This document shows positions 27,815 to 37,622 of a DNA stretch of 47,330 nucleotides, piece by piece. Each line of letters begins with the position of its first letter. The stretch's first letter is position 1. A program made the position numbers and the translations under genes. The notes beneath the pieces were generated by a model. That model was not told the origin of the DNA, searched no databases, and saw only the letters and a list, made by a program, of their open reading frames with translations. Source of the stretch: Gallibacterium salpingitidis (lineage in GTDB: Bacteria > Pseudomonadota > Gammaproteobacteria > Enterobacterales > Pasteurellaceae); NCBI RefSeq assembly GCF_001678495.1, contig NZ_JTJL01000008.1, positions 1 to 47,330 on the forward strand, written 5' to 3'.

Positions 27815-28903
27815 TTATTTTGCTAATAGCTGTTGTTGTGCCCAAGCCAAACCAGATTGATAATCTTCTGGTAATAAAGGTTGTGCTTGCTGCAAAATAT
27901 TGACTAATTGTTGCACATCAGGGTGTGCAATATTGATATGTCCTAGTTTTCTACCTGCACGTACTTCTTTGCCATACCAATGCAATTGTGCATACGGTAA
28001 TGCTAACCAATCTGGATGATGCTCTGTACCGATAAGATTAATCATCACCGTTGGCGTACGAGCAACTAAAGCTGGCGTTGGTAAGTTTAATAATGCACGT
28101 AAATGCAATTCAAATTGGCTGATATTAGCGCCCAATTGTGTCCAGTGTCCGCTGTTATGAACACGTGGCGCTAATTCATTAATCAACAGATGTCCATCAA
28201 CGACAAAACATTCCATTGCCATTACACCGACATAATCTAAATGCTGCATAATTTTACCGAGCATTTGTTCCGCTTCTTGTTGTAATGAATGAGGGGTAAG
28301 TGATGAAATGACACTGTAACGTAAAATACCTTGCTGTTGTAAATTTTGCGTAATTGGATAGAAATAAGTACGCCCGTCTGCGAAGCGTGCACCGACTAGA
28401 GATACCTCGCCATCAAACGGAATAAAGGCTTCAGCAATGGTTTCATCAAATAAATCTGCTGTAATCACATCAGTATTGCTTTGATCAACGATCCATTGAC
28501 CTCGACCATCATAACCGCCAGTACGACGTTTCACGACCACTTTTGCTGCGACATCTTGCCACACTTGTTGCCATGATGTTTGTTTAGTGAGGTGTAACCA
28601 AGGTGAAGTTGCTAAGTTTAGCTCATCCAGTAATTGCTTTTGCGTTAAACGATCTGCTAAACGTGCAAAAATCTTTTGATTAATAAAATTTGGGTGAGAA
28701 GCGAGTAAATTAGTTAATGCAGTTTCTGGCCAACGTTCAATTTCAGCAGTAACAATAGCATTATCATCTAAAGTAAAAGGTTGTTGATGAAAATCGAGTG
28801 GAACAACATTGATATCTAATGGTGCGCCTGCGTAACGTAACATTCGGCCTAATTGACCACTTCCTAAAACGTAAATTGTTGGATAAAGAGAGCTTTTTTG
28901 CAT
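27815..28903 (-). CDS. purK: N5-carboxyaminoimidazole ribonucleotide synthase
   Basis: The 362-residue ATP-grasp enzyme carboxylates AIR to N5-CAIR in purine synthesis. Landmarks are TIYVLGSGQLGRMLRYAGAPL at the N-terminus, VVKRRTGGYDGRGQWIV (the ATP-binding loop), FDGEVSLVGARFADG and the INELAPRVHNSGHWT motif near residue 230. It starts 2 bases after the purE stop, forming the usual purE-purK operon. A short 95-base spacer separates it from aspC. Confidence 0.95.
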   Translation of the reverse strand: MQKSSLYPTIYVLGSGQLGRMLRYAGAPLDINVVPLDFHQQPFTLDDNAIVTAEIERWPETALTNLLASHPNFINQKIFARLADRLTQKQLLDELNLATSPWLHLTKQTSWQQVWQDVAAKVVVKRRTGGYDGRGQWIVDQSNTDVITADLFDETIAEAFIPFDGEVSLVGARFADGRTYFYPITQNLQQQGILRYSVISSLTPHSLQQEAEQMLGKIMQHLDYVGVMAMECFVVDGHLLINELAPRVHNSGHWTQLGANISQFELHLRALLNLPTPALVARTPTVMINLIGTEHHPDWLALPYAQLHWYGKEVRAGRKLGHINIAHPDVQQLVNILQQAQPLLPEDYQSGLAWAQQQLLAK

Positions 28904-28905
28904 AA

Positions 28906-29406
28906 TTATGAATTAATTAAACGTGGATCAGGATTATTTAAAACATCTTCTGTTTGCTGAGTACGGAAATCACGCAAACGATTACTTAATTGGTTATCAA
29001 AAACAGCGAGGATTTGTGCTGCTAATAAACCTGCATTTGCTGCGCCTGCAGGGCCAATTGCTAATGTACCAACAGGAATACCTTTCGGCATTTGTACAAT
29101 CGAATAAAGGCTATCAACACCGCTCAAGATAGAGCTTTTTACTGGCACACCTAATACTGGCACTAATGTTTTAGCTGCCAACATACCTGGTAAATGTGCT
29201 GCACCGCCTGCACCAGCAATAATAACTTTATAGCCATTTTGTTGTGCATTTTCAGCAAATTGGAATAGTTTATCTGGGGTACGATGTGCGGAAACGATTT
29301 CAACGTGATAAGGAACTTGTAATTGATCAAGAATATTAGCTGCTTCTTGCATGGTGCTCCAATCGCTTTTGGAACCCATTACAATCGCAATTTGAGGTTG
29401 AGCCAT
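28906..29406 (-). CDS. purE: N5-CAIR mutase (class I PurE)
   Basis: The 166-residue enzyme converts N5-CAIR to CAIR, acting after PurK. I chose the ATG at 29406, preceded by AAAGGAA, over a start 14 codons upstream. The protein then begins [18 protein letters not shown], the standard family N-terminus. The active-site SAHRTPDKL and [16 protein letters not shown] motifs are intact. It is the first gene of purEK. I saw no convincing PurR box in the 204 bases shared with divergent pepN. Confidence 0.95.
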   Translation of the reverse strand: MAQPQIAIVMGSKSDWSTMQEAANILDQLQVPYHVEIVSAHRTPDKLFQFAENAQQNGYKVIIAGAGGAAHLPGMLAAKTLVPVLGVPVKSSILSGVDSLYSIVQMPKGIPVGTLAIGPAGAANAGLLAAQILAVFDNQLSNRLRDFRTQQTEDVLNNPDPRLINS

Positions 29407-29610
29407 AGTAATTTCCTTTATGATAAGTTGGGGGCATAAGGATAGCATTTCTTCATTATTAGTGAAATATGATGACTATAAATTGTTGCTGGATAAATTT
29501 TGTTGGGTTATGAATGGCAACCGTTGAAAATCCTTGAAAGTAGATTGCAACTTAAGGCAGAAAACTTTATCCTAGCACACGTTTTTTGTGTTTTATGGAT
29601 GGACAAGTTT

Positions 29611-32223
29611 ATGTTACCAAAAGCTAAATATAGAAAAGATTATAAGAAACCCGATTTTACGATTAGTGATATTTTTCTTGAATTTCGCCTAGATCCAGAG
29701 CAGACAAAAGTTACAGCAAAAACGTTGGTACATAAACTTAATCCTGAAGCAACCAGTTTACGTTTAGATGGACATAGTTTCCAATTTGCTTCAATTAAAT
29801 TGAATGATGCAGACTTCAGCAATTATCAACAAGATAATGAAAGTTTAACGCTAGATCTTAGCGAAATGAGTGCTGAAAAATTTGAGTTGGAAATTGTAAC
29901 TCTATTATCGCCGGCACATAACACTTCTTTGCAAGGGCTTTATCAATCAGGCGATGCGCTTTGTACCCAATGTGAAGCGGAAGGTTTTCGCCAAATTACA
30001 TATATGTTGGATCGTCCTGATGTGTTGGCACGCTATACCACTCGTATTATTGCCGATAAAACTAAATATCCATTCTTACTTTCTAATGGCAATCGTATTC
30101 GTCAAGGTGAATTAGACAATGGTTATCATTGGATTGAATGGCAAGATCCTTTCCCAAAACCAAGCTATTTATTTGCCCTCGTTGCCGGTGATTTTGATGT
30201 ATTGCGCGATACTTTTATGACCAAAAGTGGTAGAGAAGTCGCATTAGAATTATATGTCGATAAAGGCAATTTAGATCGTGCTGATTGGGCAATGGCGAGT
30301 TTGAAAAAATCAATGAAGTGGGATGAAGAACGCTTCGATCTCGAATACGATCTTGATATTTATATGATTGTTGCAGTTGATTTCTTCAATATGGGTGCGA
30401 TGGAAAACAAAGGATTGAATATTTTCAATTCAAAATTTGTTTTAGCAAATCCACAAACTGCCACAGATAATGATTATCTTGATGTCGAACGAGTTATTGC
30501 GCATGAATATTTTCATAACTGGACAGGAAATCGGGTTACTTGCCGAGATTGGTTCCAATTAAGTTTAAAAGAGGGCTTGACTGTATTCCGCGATCAAGAG
30601 TTTTCTTCTGATACTGGTTCACGTAATGTTAATCGTATCAATAATGTGAAATTTTTGCGTGCCGTACAATTTGCGGAAGATGCTAGCCCAATGGCACATC
30701 CAATCCGTCCAGAAAAAGTGATTGAGATGAATAACTTCTATACCGTTACTGTCTATGAAAAAGGTGCGGAAGTGATTCGAATGATCCATACCTTATTAGG
30801 TGAAGAAAAATTCCAAGCAGGTATGAAGCTTTATATTGCGGAAAATGATGGTACCGCAGCGACTTGTGAAGACTTTGTGTCAGCAATGGAACGCGCTTCT
30901 GGTGTGGATTTAACTCAATTCCGCCGTTGGTACAGTCAGTCAGGTACACCGGAATTGACGGTTAGTGATGAATATGATGCTAATACTTTAACTTATCGTT
31001 TGCATGTTGCTCAAATGACGCCATCCACTATGGATCAAATGGACAAAGTGAATTTACATATTCCATTGCGCATTGCGTTATATGATGCTGCTGGTGAGCG
31101 TCAACCGTTAAAAGTGAGAGGTGAAGAGTTAGCGAGTGATGTATTAAATGTGACTCAATATGAGCAAACTTTTGAATTTTCTCCAGTGTATAAACAACCA
31201 GTACCTGCACTATTATGTGAATTTTCGGCACCGGTAAAATTAGATTTCCCATATACCAATGCGCAGTTAATTACATTAATGAAGTTTGCAGAAAATGGTT
31301 TTGTACGTTGGGATGCGGCGCAAATGTTATTTGCTAATGAATTGCGTCAAAACTTGCAACGTTATCAACAAAACCAAGAATTGCAATTATCGGCAGAATT
31401 GATCCAAGCGTTGCAGTATTTAGTTGAAAATTATCAACAAGATATTGAAGTAACAACCCTAATCTTGACCTTGCCAAAAGAGACTGAGTTCGCGGAATTA
31501 TTTAAAACGATTGATCCTGTTGGTATTCGTGTGGTGCGTAGTTTTATGCAGAAAACCATTGCCAATACCTTAAAAGATGCGTTTTTGCGTTTATACAACC
31601 ATACGCAAACGGAAACCTATCAAATTGATCAACAAAGTATTGCACTACGTAGTTTTAATAATGTTTGCTTGAGTTATTTAGCCTTTACCGATTTTGGCAA
31701 TACCTTAGTTGCGAAACATTATACTCATGCTAACAATATGACCGATACATTGGCAGCTTTAGCATTAGCGGTGCAAGCACAACTACCTTGTCGTGATGAA
31801 TTATTGGCTGATTTTGAACATAAATGGCAGCACGATGGCTTAGTAATGGATAAATGGTTTGCTATTCAAGCAACTCGTCCAGATGAAAATGTGTTAGAAA
31901 TTGTGACACATTTAATGGATCATCCAAGTTTTAACTTTAATAATCCGAACCGTTTACGTGCATTAGTCGGTAGCTTCTGTTCACAAAACTTGAATGCATT
32001 CCATATGATTGATGGTTCTGGCTATCGTTTCTTAGTAGATATTTTGATCCGTTTAAATAGCTCAAATCCACAAATTGCAGCACGCTTAGTCGAACCATTA
32101 ATTCGTTTTGCACGTTATGATAATCAGCGTCAAACGCTGATGAAACGTGGTTTAGAACGTTTAAGAGATGTAGAAAATCTTTCTAAAGATTTGTTTGAAA
32201 AGATTGAGAAAGCATTACAGTAA
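29611..32223 (+). CDS. pepN: Aminopeptidase N (M1 family)
   Basis: The 870-residue zinc aminopeptidase has a cytosolic role in peptide turnover. I chose the ATG at 29611 (MLPKAKYRKDYKKPDF), which aligns with known PepN starts and gives exactly the E. coli length. A TTG-initiated extension to 29500 looks spurious. The exopeptidase motif GAMEN is at 262-266. The zinc motif HEYFH is at 298-302, with the third ligand glutamate near residue 321 in KEGLTVFRDQEF. A C-terminal helical domain follows. The gene is followed by its own terminator and then pyrD, as in enterics. Confidence 0.95.
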   Translation: MLPKAKYRKDYKKPDFTISDIFLEFRLDPEQTKVTAKTLVHKLNPEATSLRLDGHSFQFASIKLNDADFSNYQQDNESLTLDLSEMSAEKFELEIVTLLSPAHNTSLQGLYQSGDALCTQCEAEGFRQITYMLDRPDVLARYTTRIIADKTKYPFLLSNGNRIRQGELDNGYHWIEWQDPFPKPSYLFALVAGDFDVLRDTFMTKSGREVALELYVDKGNLDRADWAMASLKKSMKWDEERFDLEYDLDIYMIVAVDFFNMGAMENKGLNIFNSKFVLANPQTATDNDYLDVERVIAHEYFHNWTGNRVTCRDWFQLSLKEGLTVFRDQEFSSDTGSRNVNRINNVKFLRAVQFAEDASPMAHPIRPEKVIEMNNFYTVTVYEKGAEVIRMIHTLLGEEKFQAGMKLYIAENDGTAATCEDFVSAMERASGVDLTQFRRWYSQSGTPELTVSDEYDANTLTYRLHVAQMTPSTMDQMDKVNLHIPLRIALYDAAGERQPLKVRGEELASDVLNVTQYEQTFEFSPVYKQPVPALLCEFSAPVKLDFPYTNAQLITLMKFAENGFVRWDAAQMLFANELRQNLQRYQQNQELQLSAELIQALQYLVENYQQDIEVTTLILTLPKETEFAELFKTIDPVGIRVVRSFMQKTIANTLKDAFLRLYNHTQTETYQIDQQSIALRSFNNVCLSYLAFTDFGNTLVAKHYTHANNMTDTLAALALAVQAQLPCRDELLADFEHKWQHDGLVMDKWFAIQATRPDENVLEIVTHLMDHPSFNFNNPNRLRALVGSFCSQNLNAFHMIDGSGYRFLVDILIRLNSSNPQIAARLVEPLIRFARYDNQRQTLMKRGLERLRDVENLSKDLFEKIEKALQ

Positions 32224-32230
32224 AGTGAGA

Positions 32231-32258
32231 AAGAGATACCGATTGGTATCTCTTTTTT
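32231..32258 (+). terminator. Terminator of pepN
   Basis: A 10-bp stem (AAGAGATACC / GGTATCTCTT) with a GATT loop leads into a T-run, starting 8 bases after the pepN stop. Confidence 0.88.
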
Positions 32259-32311
32259 ATCAGGGTTTATAATTAACATTACAGTAAAATTATCCAGAGA
32301 GGTAAACGAGT

Positions 32312-33328
32312 ATGTATCCTTTAATTCGCAAAGCGTTGTTTTCCCTTGAAGCAGAAACGGCGCATGAATTAACGATAAAATTATTAGGTGCTGTTGGTCG
32401 AAGTCCAGCAAAATGCTTAGTAGAAAAGATGTTGGCTGTTGCTGGTACACCAAAGCAATGTATGGGCATTACTTTTAAAAATCCGATTGGCCTAGCGGCT
32501 GGTGCTGATAAAAATGCAGAAGCAGTTGATGGCTTTGGCGCTTTAGGTTTTGGTTTTATTGAGGTTGGTACAGTGACACCATTGCCGCAACCGGGTAATC
32601 CTAAGCCGCGTCAATTTCGTCTAATTTCAGCTGAAGGCATTATTAACCGTAATGGTTTTAATAATGATGGCGTGGACAAAGTTATCGAAAATATTAAAAA
32701 ATCACGTTATGACGGTACCTTAGGTATTAATATTGGTAAGAATACCTTTACTCCAGTAGAGAAAGGGAAAGAGGATTACTTAGTCTGTTTGGAAAAGGTT
32801 TACCCTTATGCGGATTACATTACCGTCAATATTTCCTCACCTAATTCACCTGGCTTACGACAATTACAGTATGGTGAATTATTGGAAGATTTATTAGCTG
32901 GAATTAAAGCAAAACAACGAGTTTTAGCTGAACAGCAGCAGAAATATGTTCCGATTGCATTAAAAATTGCTCCTGATTTAACAGAAGCTGAATTAGTAGC
33001 TATTGCTGATAGTTTGCGCCGCCATCAATTTGATGGAGTGATTGCGACTAATACCACTTTATCTCGTGACAATGTCACTGGATTAACCAATGCAGAGCAG
33101 CAAGGTGGTTTAAGTGGTAAACCATTACAGGATTTAAGCACAAAAATTATTGCACGTTTATATCAAGAGTTAAAAGGTGAGATTCCGATTATTGGCAGTG
33201 GTGGCATTGATAGTGTAGCTAATGCTGAACAAAAAATGGCAGCAGGGGCAGAGCTATTACAACTCTATTCTGGGCTGATTTATCATGGACCAAAATTGGT
33301 ACAGGAATTAGTGCGTCATATTCGTTAA
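32312..33328 (+). CDS. pyrD: Dihydroorotate dehydrogenase, class 2
   Basis: The 338-residue membrane-associated flavoenzyme oxidises dihydroorotate with quinone as acceptor. The amphipathic N-terminal helix region ([21 protein letters not shown]) marks class 2. FMN-site segments are [21 protein letters not shown] and [16 protein letters not shown]. The catalytic serine region is [17 protein letters not shown] near residue 175. Later segments are [12 protein letters not shown] and [16 protein letters not shown] precedes the ATG at 9-15 bases. It is downstream of pepN, a conserved neighbourhood. Confidence 0.96.
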   Translation: MYPLIRKALFSLEAETAHELTIKLLGAVGRSPAKCLVEKMLAVAGTPKQCMGITFKNPIGLAAGADKNAEAVDGFGALGFGFIEVGTVTPLPQPGNPKPRQFRLISAEGIINRNGFNNDGVDKVIENIKKSRYDGTLGINIGKNTFTPVEKGKEDYLVCLEKVYPYADYITVNISSPNSPGLRQLQYGELLEDLLAGIKAKQRVLAEQQQKYVPIALKIAPDLTEAELVAIADSLRRHQFDGVIATNTTLSRDNVTGLTNAEQQGGLSGKPLQDLSTKIIARLYQELKGEIPIIGSGGIDSVANAEQKMAAGAELLQLYSGLIYHGPKLVQELVRHIR

Positions 33329-33336
33329 TACTTGAA

Positions 33337-33362
33337 GAAAGCAGCATATCTGCTGCTTCTTT
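33337..33362. terminator. Bidirectional terminator between pyrD and the SLC13 gene
   Basis: A stem of about 9 bp (AAAGCAGCA / TGCTGCTTC-type, with a TATC loop) lies in the 40-base gap between these convergent genes. It is flanked by CTTT on one side and by A-rich sequence on the other. Confidence 0.7.
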
Positions 33363-33368
33363 ACTGCA

Positions 33369-35231
33369 TTAACTAAACAAAATCGGCACCACAAAAATCG
33401 TTGCCAACATAACTAAAATCGTAAATGGCACCCCGACTTTTAAGAAATCGGTAAATTTATAACCACCCGGACCAAGCACCATCGTATTGACTGGTGATGC
33501 TACTGGCGTCATAAATGCTGCAGAGGCGGAAATAGCTATGGTGATAACAAATGGCACTGGCGAAGTATCCAATTTCATTGCCATAGCGACAGCAATTGGC
33601 GCCATCAAAATAGCAGTTGCAGTATTAGAAATAAAAGAACTAATAATTGCACACAGAATAAATAAACTGGCCAAAATGGCGTGAATACCCCAACCACCTA
33701 CTAATTGCAACAACGCATCAACGGCAAGATTGATCCCGCCTGTTTTAGTTAAGGCTGTGGCAAATGGCATCATTCCTACAATTAAAATCAGACTTGGCCA
33801 ATGGATAGCGTTGTAAGCGCTTTTGGCATCAATACAGCGGAATTTGGCAAGCAAAATACAGGTGATCAACGCGGCTACCACATTGGATACTACGCCTGAA
33901 ACCATCAATCCTACCATAATGGCAACAGCAAACAGAGAGTGTGGGGCTTGACTTAGCGCTGGAGCAACATGTTCGATCTCGGCTGGAGAATTAAGTAAAA
34001 AGAAATCTTGATTTTTACTTTGTAATGCTTGAATTTGTTTCCATTCACCAATCACTACATACTGATCGCCGACAGTAAATTCAATTTCGGCAAGATCGGT
34101 TTGTAGCAGTTGATGTCCGCGTTTAACACCAGCAATAATTAAGCCATATTTATCTTGGAAACGTACTTCACGCACTGTTTTTCCTAATAACGCACTTTCG
34201 GGGATTGGCGAAATTTCCGCCATACCCACGCTTTTTGCCTTGTCACTAACATATTGCCCACGAACTTCAATAGGTTTTAAATGATGCTGTTGGCAAAAAT
34301 CCAGCCAATCCAATTCAGTATTAGTAACATCAAACAGCAAAATATCTTTTGCTCTTAATTCAGTTAAGGCTGATGGCGTTACTACAATTCGTCTAACACG
34401 ACGCCAACGTTCAATTGCAATTACTAAAATATTGTAGCGTGAGTGTAGATGTAGTTCATCCAATGTTTTGCCAATAAAGGGCGAATCTGGCAGTACAATC
34501 ACTTGACGTGATCGGGTAGATAATTGATAGCTCTCAATCAAGTCATTCATTGAAGTGCGATTATAATTCTGTTTTAAATCTTCTGGATCGCCGCTATCTA
34601 ATAAATGGCGAGCCACTAATAAATAGAGGATACCAAGAATTAGGATCATCACTCCGATTGGGGTAAAAGAGAAAAAGTTTAATGCTGGCCAGCCTGCTTT
34701 AATTAATTCTGCGTTAGCAATAAGATTAGGCGGTGTAGCAATTAATGTCATCATACCGCTGATTAGCCCAGCAATACTAAGTGGCATCATTAAGCGTTTT
34801 GGTGAAATGTGCATACTGCGGCAAATTGCTAAAACCACAGGAATAAAGATTGCCACAATACCAGTCGAACTCATAAAGGCGCCTAAACCACAAACAGCGA
34901 GCATTAATAAAATTAAGACTTTGATTTCATTATTATTGGCGATACGCAACAACCAATCGCTGACTTGATAAGCAATTCCTGTACGCAATAATGCGTCACC
35001 AACAACAAATAACAAAGCGATTAATACAACATTGGGATCACTGAAACCAGCGAGAATTTCAGGAACGGTTAGAATACCGCTTAAGCTGAATGCAACTAGC
35101 ACTAATAAAGCGACAACATCCATTCTGATTTTATTAGAAATAAAGAGCCAAATTGCTGAGATTAATAATAAAAGAACCACAATTAATTGAGGATTAATTT
35201 GCGGTGGCAGCCATTCCGCGAAAGACACCAT
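33369..35231 (-). CDS. SLC13/DASS-family transporter with two RCK_C (TrkA-C) domains
   Basis: The 620-residue membrane protein has an N-terminal bundle of about six segments (about residues 15-205), with SSTGIVAIFIPVVLAICR near residue 120. A soluble insert at about 230-400 reads as two TrkA-C type ligand domains (TLDELHLHSRYNILVIAIERW and TVREVRFQDKYGLIIAGVKRG). A second membrane half ends with SASAAFMTPVASPVNTMVLG and GYKFTDFLKVGVPFT. The fold is of divalent-anion sodium symporters (citrate, sulfate, dicarboxylate), and the substrate is unknown. The RCK_C insert suggests gating by a small cytosolic ligand. GGAG precedes the ATG. It is monocistronic. Confidence 0.88.
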   Translation of the reverse strand: MVSFAEWLPPQINPQLIVVLLLLISAIWLFISNKIRMDVVALLVLVAFSLSGILTVPEILAGFSDPNVVLIALLFVVGDALLRTGIAYQVSDWLLRIANNNEIKVLILLMLAVCGLGAFMSSTGIVAIFIPVVLAICRSMHISPKRLMMPLSIAGLISGMMTLIATPPNLIANAELIKAGWPALNFFSFTPIGVMILILGILYLLVARHLLDSGDPEDLKQNYNRTSMNDLIESYQLSTRSRQVIVLPDSPFIGKTLDELHLHSRYNILVIAIERWRRVRRIVVTPSALTELRAKDILLFDVTNTELDWLDFCQQHHLKPIEVRGQYVSDKAKSVGMAEISPIPESALLGKTVREVRFQDKYGLIIAGVKRGHQLLQTDLAEIEFTVGDQYVVIGEWKQIQALQSKNQDFFLLNSPAEIEHVAPALSQAPHSLFAVAIMVGLMVSGVVSNVVAALITCILLAKFRCIDAKSAYNAIHWPSLILIVGMMPFATALTKTGGINLAVDALLQLVGGWGIHAILASLFILCAIISSFISNTATAILMAPIAVAMAMKLDTSPVPFVITIAISASAAFMTPVASPVNTMVLGPGGYKFTDFLKVGVPFTILVMLATIFVVPILFS

Positions 35232-35469
35232 AATGCTCCAAAATAAGTAAAGAAATATAAATTTAATCCTAACACAAAATAGGTAAAACAGCGGATTTTC
35301 AACGGCGAAATCGTAGAAATTTTTACTGGTAAATTGAAATAATGAAAAAAATAAGATTTTTTAATTAAAAATTACAAAAAAAGTCACTTTTTCATCACAT
35401 TATCTTATTTTTTAGCATATAATCAGACAGTTAGAAATTCTTAATTATATTTTGAGGTAATGGTTCAAT

Positions 35470-36015
35470 ATGTCGTTCAATAATATGTGTAAATGGCAAT
35501 ATGATGCAGTACGAGATCGTCTTACTGCGTTGCTGCCTAACTATACAATTGTTGAAACAACATTATCAAAACAAGTCCTAAATGGTGACGGTTTAACGAC
35601 TAGTAATTTTGCCTTAGCTGATCTTGATAAAGTAGCGCAGTTTCTGGATATCTTAGAACCATTACAATTCCCAGAAGAGATTAATCAACGTTTAGCTTAT
35701 AGTGCGATTGCTTGTGAACATTTTTTATTGCCAAAACAGCCGCAAAATTGGTTTTTCACCTTGTTAGAGGGTAAACAAACAGTCGCTGAACCAAGTTTGG
35801 CACGTTGTTTTGTTAATGCGACCCAATCATGGGCAACGTTGTTAGTAGCTTATCTTGAAGGCAATATTGCTAATGTCATTGTGTTGGAACAACAGTTGGC
35901 ATTGCCGCAAACAACACTCTATTTTGGTGATCCTTTCCGTATCAATCTTAATCGCTTAGAACCATTAATGATTGAAGTTGAAGCACCAGCAATGATGTTT
36001 AAACAATACGCTTAA
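35470..36015 (+). CDS. zapC: Cell-division protein ZapC
   Basis: The 181-residue soluble protein aligns in outline with E. coli ZapC, an FtsZ-ring bundling factor. Shared points are W-Y-D-x6-DRL near the start, FxxxxFxLxDLxK in the first third, PKQPQNWFF around residue 82, and FGDPFRINLNRLEPLM near the C-terminus (MQLGDAIKIMNDRLKPQ in E. coli by recall). Identity is modest, so the context matters. In E. coli zapC follows pepN and pyrD, and here it lies just beyond them, with the SLC13 gene intervening. An AGG is 13-15 bases before the ATG. A downstream ATG five codons in is an alternative start. Confidence 0.8.
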   Translation: MSFNNMCKWQYDAVRDRLTALLPNYTIVETTLSKQVLNGDGLTTSNFALADLDKVAQFLDILEPLQFPEEINQRLAYSAIACEHFLLPKQPQNWFFTLLEGKQTVAEPSLARCFVNATQSWATLLVAYLEGNIANVIVLEQQLALPQTTLYFGDPFRINLNRLEPLMIEVEAPAMMFKQYA

Positions 36016-36032
36016 ATTAGATCATAATCATA

Positions 36033-36881
36033 ATGCAATTTAAATTATCGCAACTTTCTCCTAAAAAACTGGATTTACATACTCATAGCAGCGCTTCTGA
36101 TGGTGTATTAACGCCAACAGAGTTAATTTTACGTGCGAAAGAACAGCAAATAGATGTATTGGCATTAACAGATCATGACACTGTTGATGGTATCGCCGAA
36201 GCAAGAAGTGCAGCGCAACAGCAACAAATTACCTTAATTAGTGGTGTCGAAATCTCAACGTTATGGAATGGTAAAACAATTCATATTGTCGGTTTAGATT
36301 TTGATGAAACTCATCCAGCAATGACGGCATTACTTGCAGAACAGGCTAGATTACGTCATGCACGTGCAGTAGAAATTGGCGAAAAATTCAAAAAATTTGG
36401 CTTGGAGAATGCTTTTGCAGAAGCACAAGCATTAACGACAGGAGAGGTTACACGAGCACACTATGCACGCTATTTGGTAAATATTGGTTTAGTGAGTAAT
36501 GAAGGGCAAGCTTTTAAACGTTATTTATCGCAAGGCAAACCTTGTCATGTAAAAGCCAATTGGTGTGATATTCCGACTGCAATTGATGTAATTCATCAAG
36601 CTGGTGGTGTAGCAGCGGTGGCGCATCCAATGCGTTATCAAATGACTAACAATAAGATCCATACTTTAATTAAAGATTTTCAGCAATGGCAAGGTGACGC
36701 CGTTGAGATTGCTGGTGGTATCGATCACAATCAACAAAAAATGTTGATTAAATGGTTGGAAGAATTAAATTTATTAGCGTCCGTCGGCTCTGATTTCCAT
36801 TATCCTTGTGGTTGGATTGAATTAGGAAAAAATTTGACAATTCCAACAACAGTAAAAGCGGTCTGGCAACAATCTATTTAA
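36033..36881 (+). CDS. rnm: RNase AM, PHP-domain 5'-3' exonuclease (YciV/TrpH family)
   Basis: The 282-residue PHP phosphoesterase has a metal-binding motif DLHTHSSASDGVLTP at residues 14-28. It is followed by LALTDHDTVDGI, a GVEIST motif, AVAHPMRYQ and SVGSDFHYP. All expected metal ligands of the PHP fold are present. In E. coli this protein (Rnm, YciV) hydrolyses 3',5'-nucleotide bisphosphates and trims 5' ends of small and ribosomal RNAs. The gene starts 17 bases after zapC without a clear Shine-Dalgarno sequence. It precedes yciO and rluB, as in enterics. Confidence 0.93.
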   Translation: MQFKLSQLSPKKLDLHTHSSASDGVLTPTELILRAKEQQIDVLALTDHDTVDGIAEARSAAQQQQITLISGVEISTLWNGKTIHIVGLDFDETHPAMTALLAEQARLRHARAVEIGEKFKKFGLENAFAEAQALTTGEVTRAHYARYLVNIGLVSNEGQAFKRYLSQGKPCHVKANWCDIPTAIDVIHQAGGVAAVAHPMRYQMTNNKIHTLIKDFQQWQGDAVEIAGGIDHNQQKMLIKWLEELNLLASVGSDFHYPCGWIELGKNLTIPTTVKAVWQQSI

Positions 36882-36913
36882 ATCTTTCACTTATTCTGTA
36901 CTGAAATGCGTTA

Positions 36914-36919
36914 TATAAT
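36914..36919 (+). promoter_or_regulatory. Candidate -10 box for yciO
   Basis: A perfect TATAAT lies 36 bases before the yciO ATG. The -35 at 17-base spacing (TTATTC) is poor, so this is only a candidate internal promoter. Confidence 0.4.
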
Positions 36920-36955
36920 AAGCGTGTTTTGTTGTAATCACAGAAGGAGAGTGTT

Positions 36956-37579
36956 ATGAGTCAGTTCTTCTATATTCATCCCGATAACCCGCAACAACGT
37001 TTGATTAATCAAGCAGTTGAGATTTTGCGTGATGGTGGTGTTATTGTTTATCCAACAGATTCAGGATATGCCTTGGGATGTATGATTGGTGATAAACACG
37101 CAATGGATCGCATTATCCGCATTCGCCACTTGCCGGAAGGGCATAATTTTACATTGGTATGCAGTGATTTATCAGAATTATCGAATTATTCATTGGTAAC
37201 AAATAACGTATATCGTTTAATCAAGAATAATACACCGGGTCGTTATACCTTTATTTTAACGGCAACCAAAGAGTTACCAAGACGTTTGATGACGTCAAAA
37301 CGAAAAACAATTGGTATTCGAGTACCAGATAATAATATTGCGCTGGCATTATTAAATACCTTGGGTGAACCGATTTTATCTTGTTCATTAATGTTGCCGG
37401 GAGAAGAGTATTTCACTTTGTCTGATCCAGAAGAGATTCGCAATTTATTAGAAAACCAAGTTGATTTGATTATTCATGGCGGTTATTTAGGTCAAGATCC
37501 TACTACGGTTGTGGATTTGACAGTAGAACCGCCAGTGATTTTGCGTGAGGGCAGTGGTAGTACCACACCTTTTATTTAA
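36956..37579 (+). CDS. yciO: YciO, Sua5/YrdC-family protein
   Basis: The 207-residue protein of the YrdC/Sua5 RNA-binding fold has landmarks GVIVYPTDSGYALGCMIGDKHA and RIRHLPEGHNFTLVC. NTPGRYTFILTATKELPRRL, KRKTIGIRVPDN and PILSCSLMLPGEE follow. These match YciO rather than the essential TsaC. YciO has been reported to support some threonylcarbamoyl-AMP chemistry, but its role is less sure than TsaC's. AGGAGAG is 7 bases before the ATG. The gene lies between rnm and rluB, the enterobacterial order. Confidence 0.92.
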   Translation: MSQFFYIHPDNPQQRLINQAVEILRDGGVIVYPTDSGYALGCMIGDKHAMDRIIRIRHLPEGHNFTLVCSDLSELSNYSLVTNNVYRLIKNNTPGRYTFILTATKELPRRLMTSKRKTIGIRVPDNNIALALLNTLGEPILSCSLMLPGEEYFTLSDPEEIRNLLENQVDLIIHGGYLGQDPTTVVDLTVEPPVILREGSGSTTPFI

Positions 37580-37622
37580 TTATGTTTGAATAAAGACGTC
37601 TGAGAAGACGACAAGAGGATTT

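Noticed and set aside
29500..29610. A 37-codon N-terminal extension of PepN
   Set aside because: The shorter start gives the exact family N-terminus and length. The extension begins at TTG with no ribosome binding site.
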